Of a DNA stretch of 5,691 nt, positions 4,598 to 5,691 are shown piece by piece. Every line of letters begins with the position of its first letter. Positions within the stretch are counted from its first letter, which is position 1. The stretch is taken from contig JAKSBM010000935.1 in assembly GCA_022361135.1 (NCBI GenBank), positions 1-5,691 of the forward strand, read 5' to 3'. The notes under the pieces were generated by a model, which did no database searches, was not told the origin of the DNA, and worked only from the letters and a program-made list of their open reading frames with translations. Origin of the DNA: Desulfobacterales bacterium. Lineage in GTDB: Bacteria; Desulfobacterota; Desulfobacteria; Desulfobacterales; Desulfobacteraceae. A program made the translations under genes and the position numbers.

Positions 4598-5691
4598 AAA
4601 TGGAAAACATCATCATCCAGGGGGCCCGGGAGCACAATTTAAAAAACATTGATGTGACCATCCCCCGGAACAGCCTCACCGTGGTTACCGGTTTATCCGG
4701 TTCCGGTAAATCCACCCTGGCCTTTGACACCCTCTATGCCGAAGGCCAAAGGCGGTATGTGGAATCCCTGTCCACCTATGCCCGTCAATTCCTGGGCCAG
4801 ATGGACAAACCCGATGTGGACAATATCATAGGACTCTCCCCGGCCATTGCCATCGAGCAGAAGACCGCCTCCCACAATCCCAGATCCACCGTGGGTACGG
4901 TCACGGAAATCTACGACCACCTGCGCCTTCTATTTGCCCGGGTGGGCCGCCCCCATTGCCACAAATGCGGCAGCCCCATCACGGCCAAAACCGTGGACCA
5001 GATCAGCGATGAAATCCTGGCCCTGCCGGAGAAGACCAAAATCATCCCCCTATCCCCCCTCCTGGACAATCAGATGGGGGACCATAAAAAGACCCTGGCC
5101 GGCCTGGCCAAGGACGGTTTTGCCCGACTGCGCATCAATGGAAAAATGCATCGCATTGAAGAGGTTCCCGACCTTGATCCGGACCAGGCCCACACCCTGG
5201 ATGTGGTGGTGGACCGGCTGGTGATCAAGGAAGGCATTGAAAAACGGTTGGCCGATTCCCTGGAACTGGCCCTGGCCCTGTCCGAAGGCCGGGTCATCCT
5301 CCACAACATGGACCAGACCGGCGACACCCTTTTCAGCGAAAAGGCCTCCTGCCTGGATTGCGGCATCTCCTACCCGGAACTGACCCCGGCCGCCTTTTCC
5401 TTCAACTCCCCCCATGGGGCCTGCCCCCATTGTGACGGCCTGGGCACGGTCACGGAATTCGACCCCGACCTGGTGGTTCCCGATGGGGCCATCTCCCTGC
5501 GCCAGGGAGCGGTTTTGCCCTGGCAGAACCGGGATTCAGTCCAGCACATGGAATTCCTGGACGCCCTGGTCACACATTATAAGGAAGACATATACAAACC
5601 CTTTAAGGCACTGGCCCCCAAATTCCAGAGGGTCATCCTCTTTGGCTCCAAAAAGGAAGAGATTCCCTTTTACGTGGAACGGGCCGGGAAA
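4594..5691 (+). CDS. uvrA: UvrABC excinuclease subunit A (5' part, runs off window)
   Basis: UvrA is the damage-sensing ATPase of nucleotide excision repair; a UvrA dimer finds distorted DNA and loads UvrB in the cytoplasm. Only the first 366 codons are present of about 940 usual for the family, and the frame is open to the window edge. Visible are the opening IIIQGAREHNLKNID, the first ABC Walker A GLSGSGKS (33-40), RRYVESLSTYARQFLGQM (53-70), the IEQK segment (87-90) followed by NPRSTVGTVTEIYD, a Cys pair CHKC (122-125), the UvrB-binding region at about 130-245, and the first zinc module with C253, C256, C277 and C280 around FSFNSPHGACPHCDGLG. The zinc cysteine positions equal those of E. 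coli UvrA. The ATG at 4594 overlaps the pdxA stop (ATGA), and AGGA at 4580-4583 lies ten bases upstream. A second ATG two codons later is possible but spaced worse. The second ABC half, the signature motifs and the C-terminal zinc site lie outside the window. Confidence 0.97.
   Translation, partial: MKMENIIIQGAREHNLKNIDVTIPRNSLTVVTGLSGSGKSTLAFDTLYAEGQRRYVESLSTYARQFLGQMDKPDVDNIIGLSPAIAIEQKTASHNPRSTVGTVTEIYDHLRLLFARVGRPHCHKCGSPITAKTVDQISDEILALPEKTKIIPLSPLLDNQMGDHKKTLAGLAKDGFARLRINGKMHRIEEVPDLDPDQAHTLDVVVDRLVIKEGIEKRLADSLELALALSEGRVILHNMDQTGDTLFSEKASCLDCGISYPELTPAAFSFNSPHGACPHCDGLGTVTEFDPDLVVPDGAISLRQGAVLPWQNRDSVQHMEFLDALVTHYKEDIYKPFKALAPKFQRVILFGSKKEEIPFYVERAGK

Overview
The window looks like chromosomal DNA of an anaerobic bacterium of the Desulfobacterota, probably a Desulfobacterales-type sulfate reducer. 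This rests on the style of the DnaA protein and the company of a GlcD/D-lactate-dehydrogenase-type flavoprotein; it is inference from family knowledge and memory, because no 16S or marker search could be run. Genes are moderately GC-rich with C-rich coding strands. The 0.55-kb space between the two gene blocks is clearly AT-rich.

Layout: two divergent two-gene units flank a central regulatory region. On the minus strand, dnaA (replication initiator, about 3032 to 1578) is followed by a GlcD-like FAD oxidoreductase (1578 to 199) whose ATG shares one base with the dnaA stop (TGATG). On the plus strand, pdxA (4-hydroxythreonine-4-phosphate dehydrogenase, vitamin B6 synthesis, 3584-4597) overlaps uvrA (excinuclease ABC subunit A, from 4594) by four bases (ATGA). 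uvrA leaves the window after 366 codons. Positions 1-198 hold no convincing gene, only small inverted repeats beyond the end of the flavoprotein gene.

The central region (about 3033-3583) is the most interesting part. Towards dnaA it has a good candidate sigma70 promoter and an 18-bp hyphenated palindrome. Near the middle there are a 10-bp direct repeat (CCCAATTTTT, twice, 20 bp apart) and a four-unit 10-bp tandem array built on TCGATTT. An exact inverted copy of one array decamer lies over the -35 element of the candidate dnaA promoter. Towards pdxA there is a strong sigma70-like promoter (TTTACA-17-TATATT). With dnaA alongside, the region is a reasonable but unproven candidate for oriC or for a dnaA autoregulatory site. 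It has no perfect classical DnaA box, and the sampled GC skew changes in the direction opposite to that expected at an origin.

The DnaA protein departs from textbook DnaA at the first Walker A glycine, Walker B, sensor 1 and the domain IV DNA-binding signature, so its DNA site could also be non-standard. The genes are otherwise ordinary housekeeping or metabolic genes. I see no mobile element, CRISPR array, RNA gene or clear defence system.
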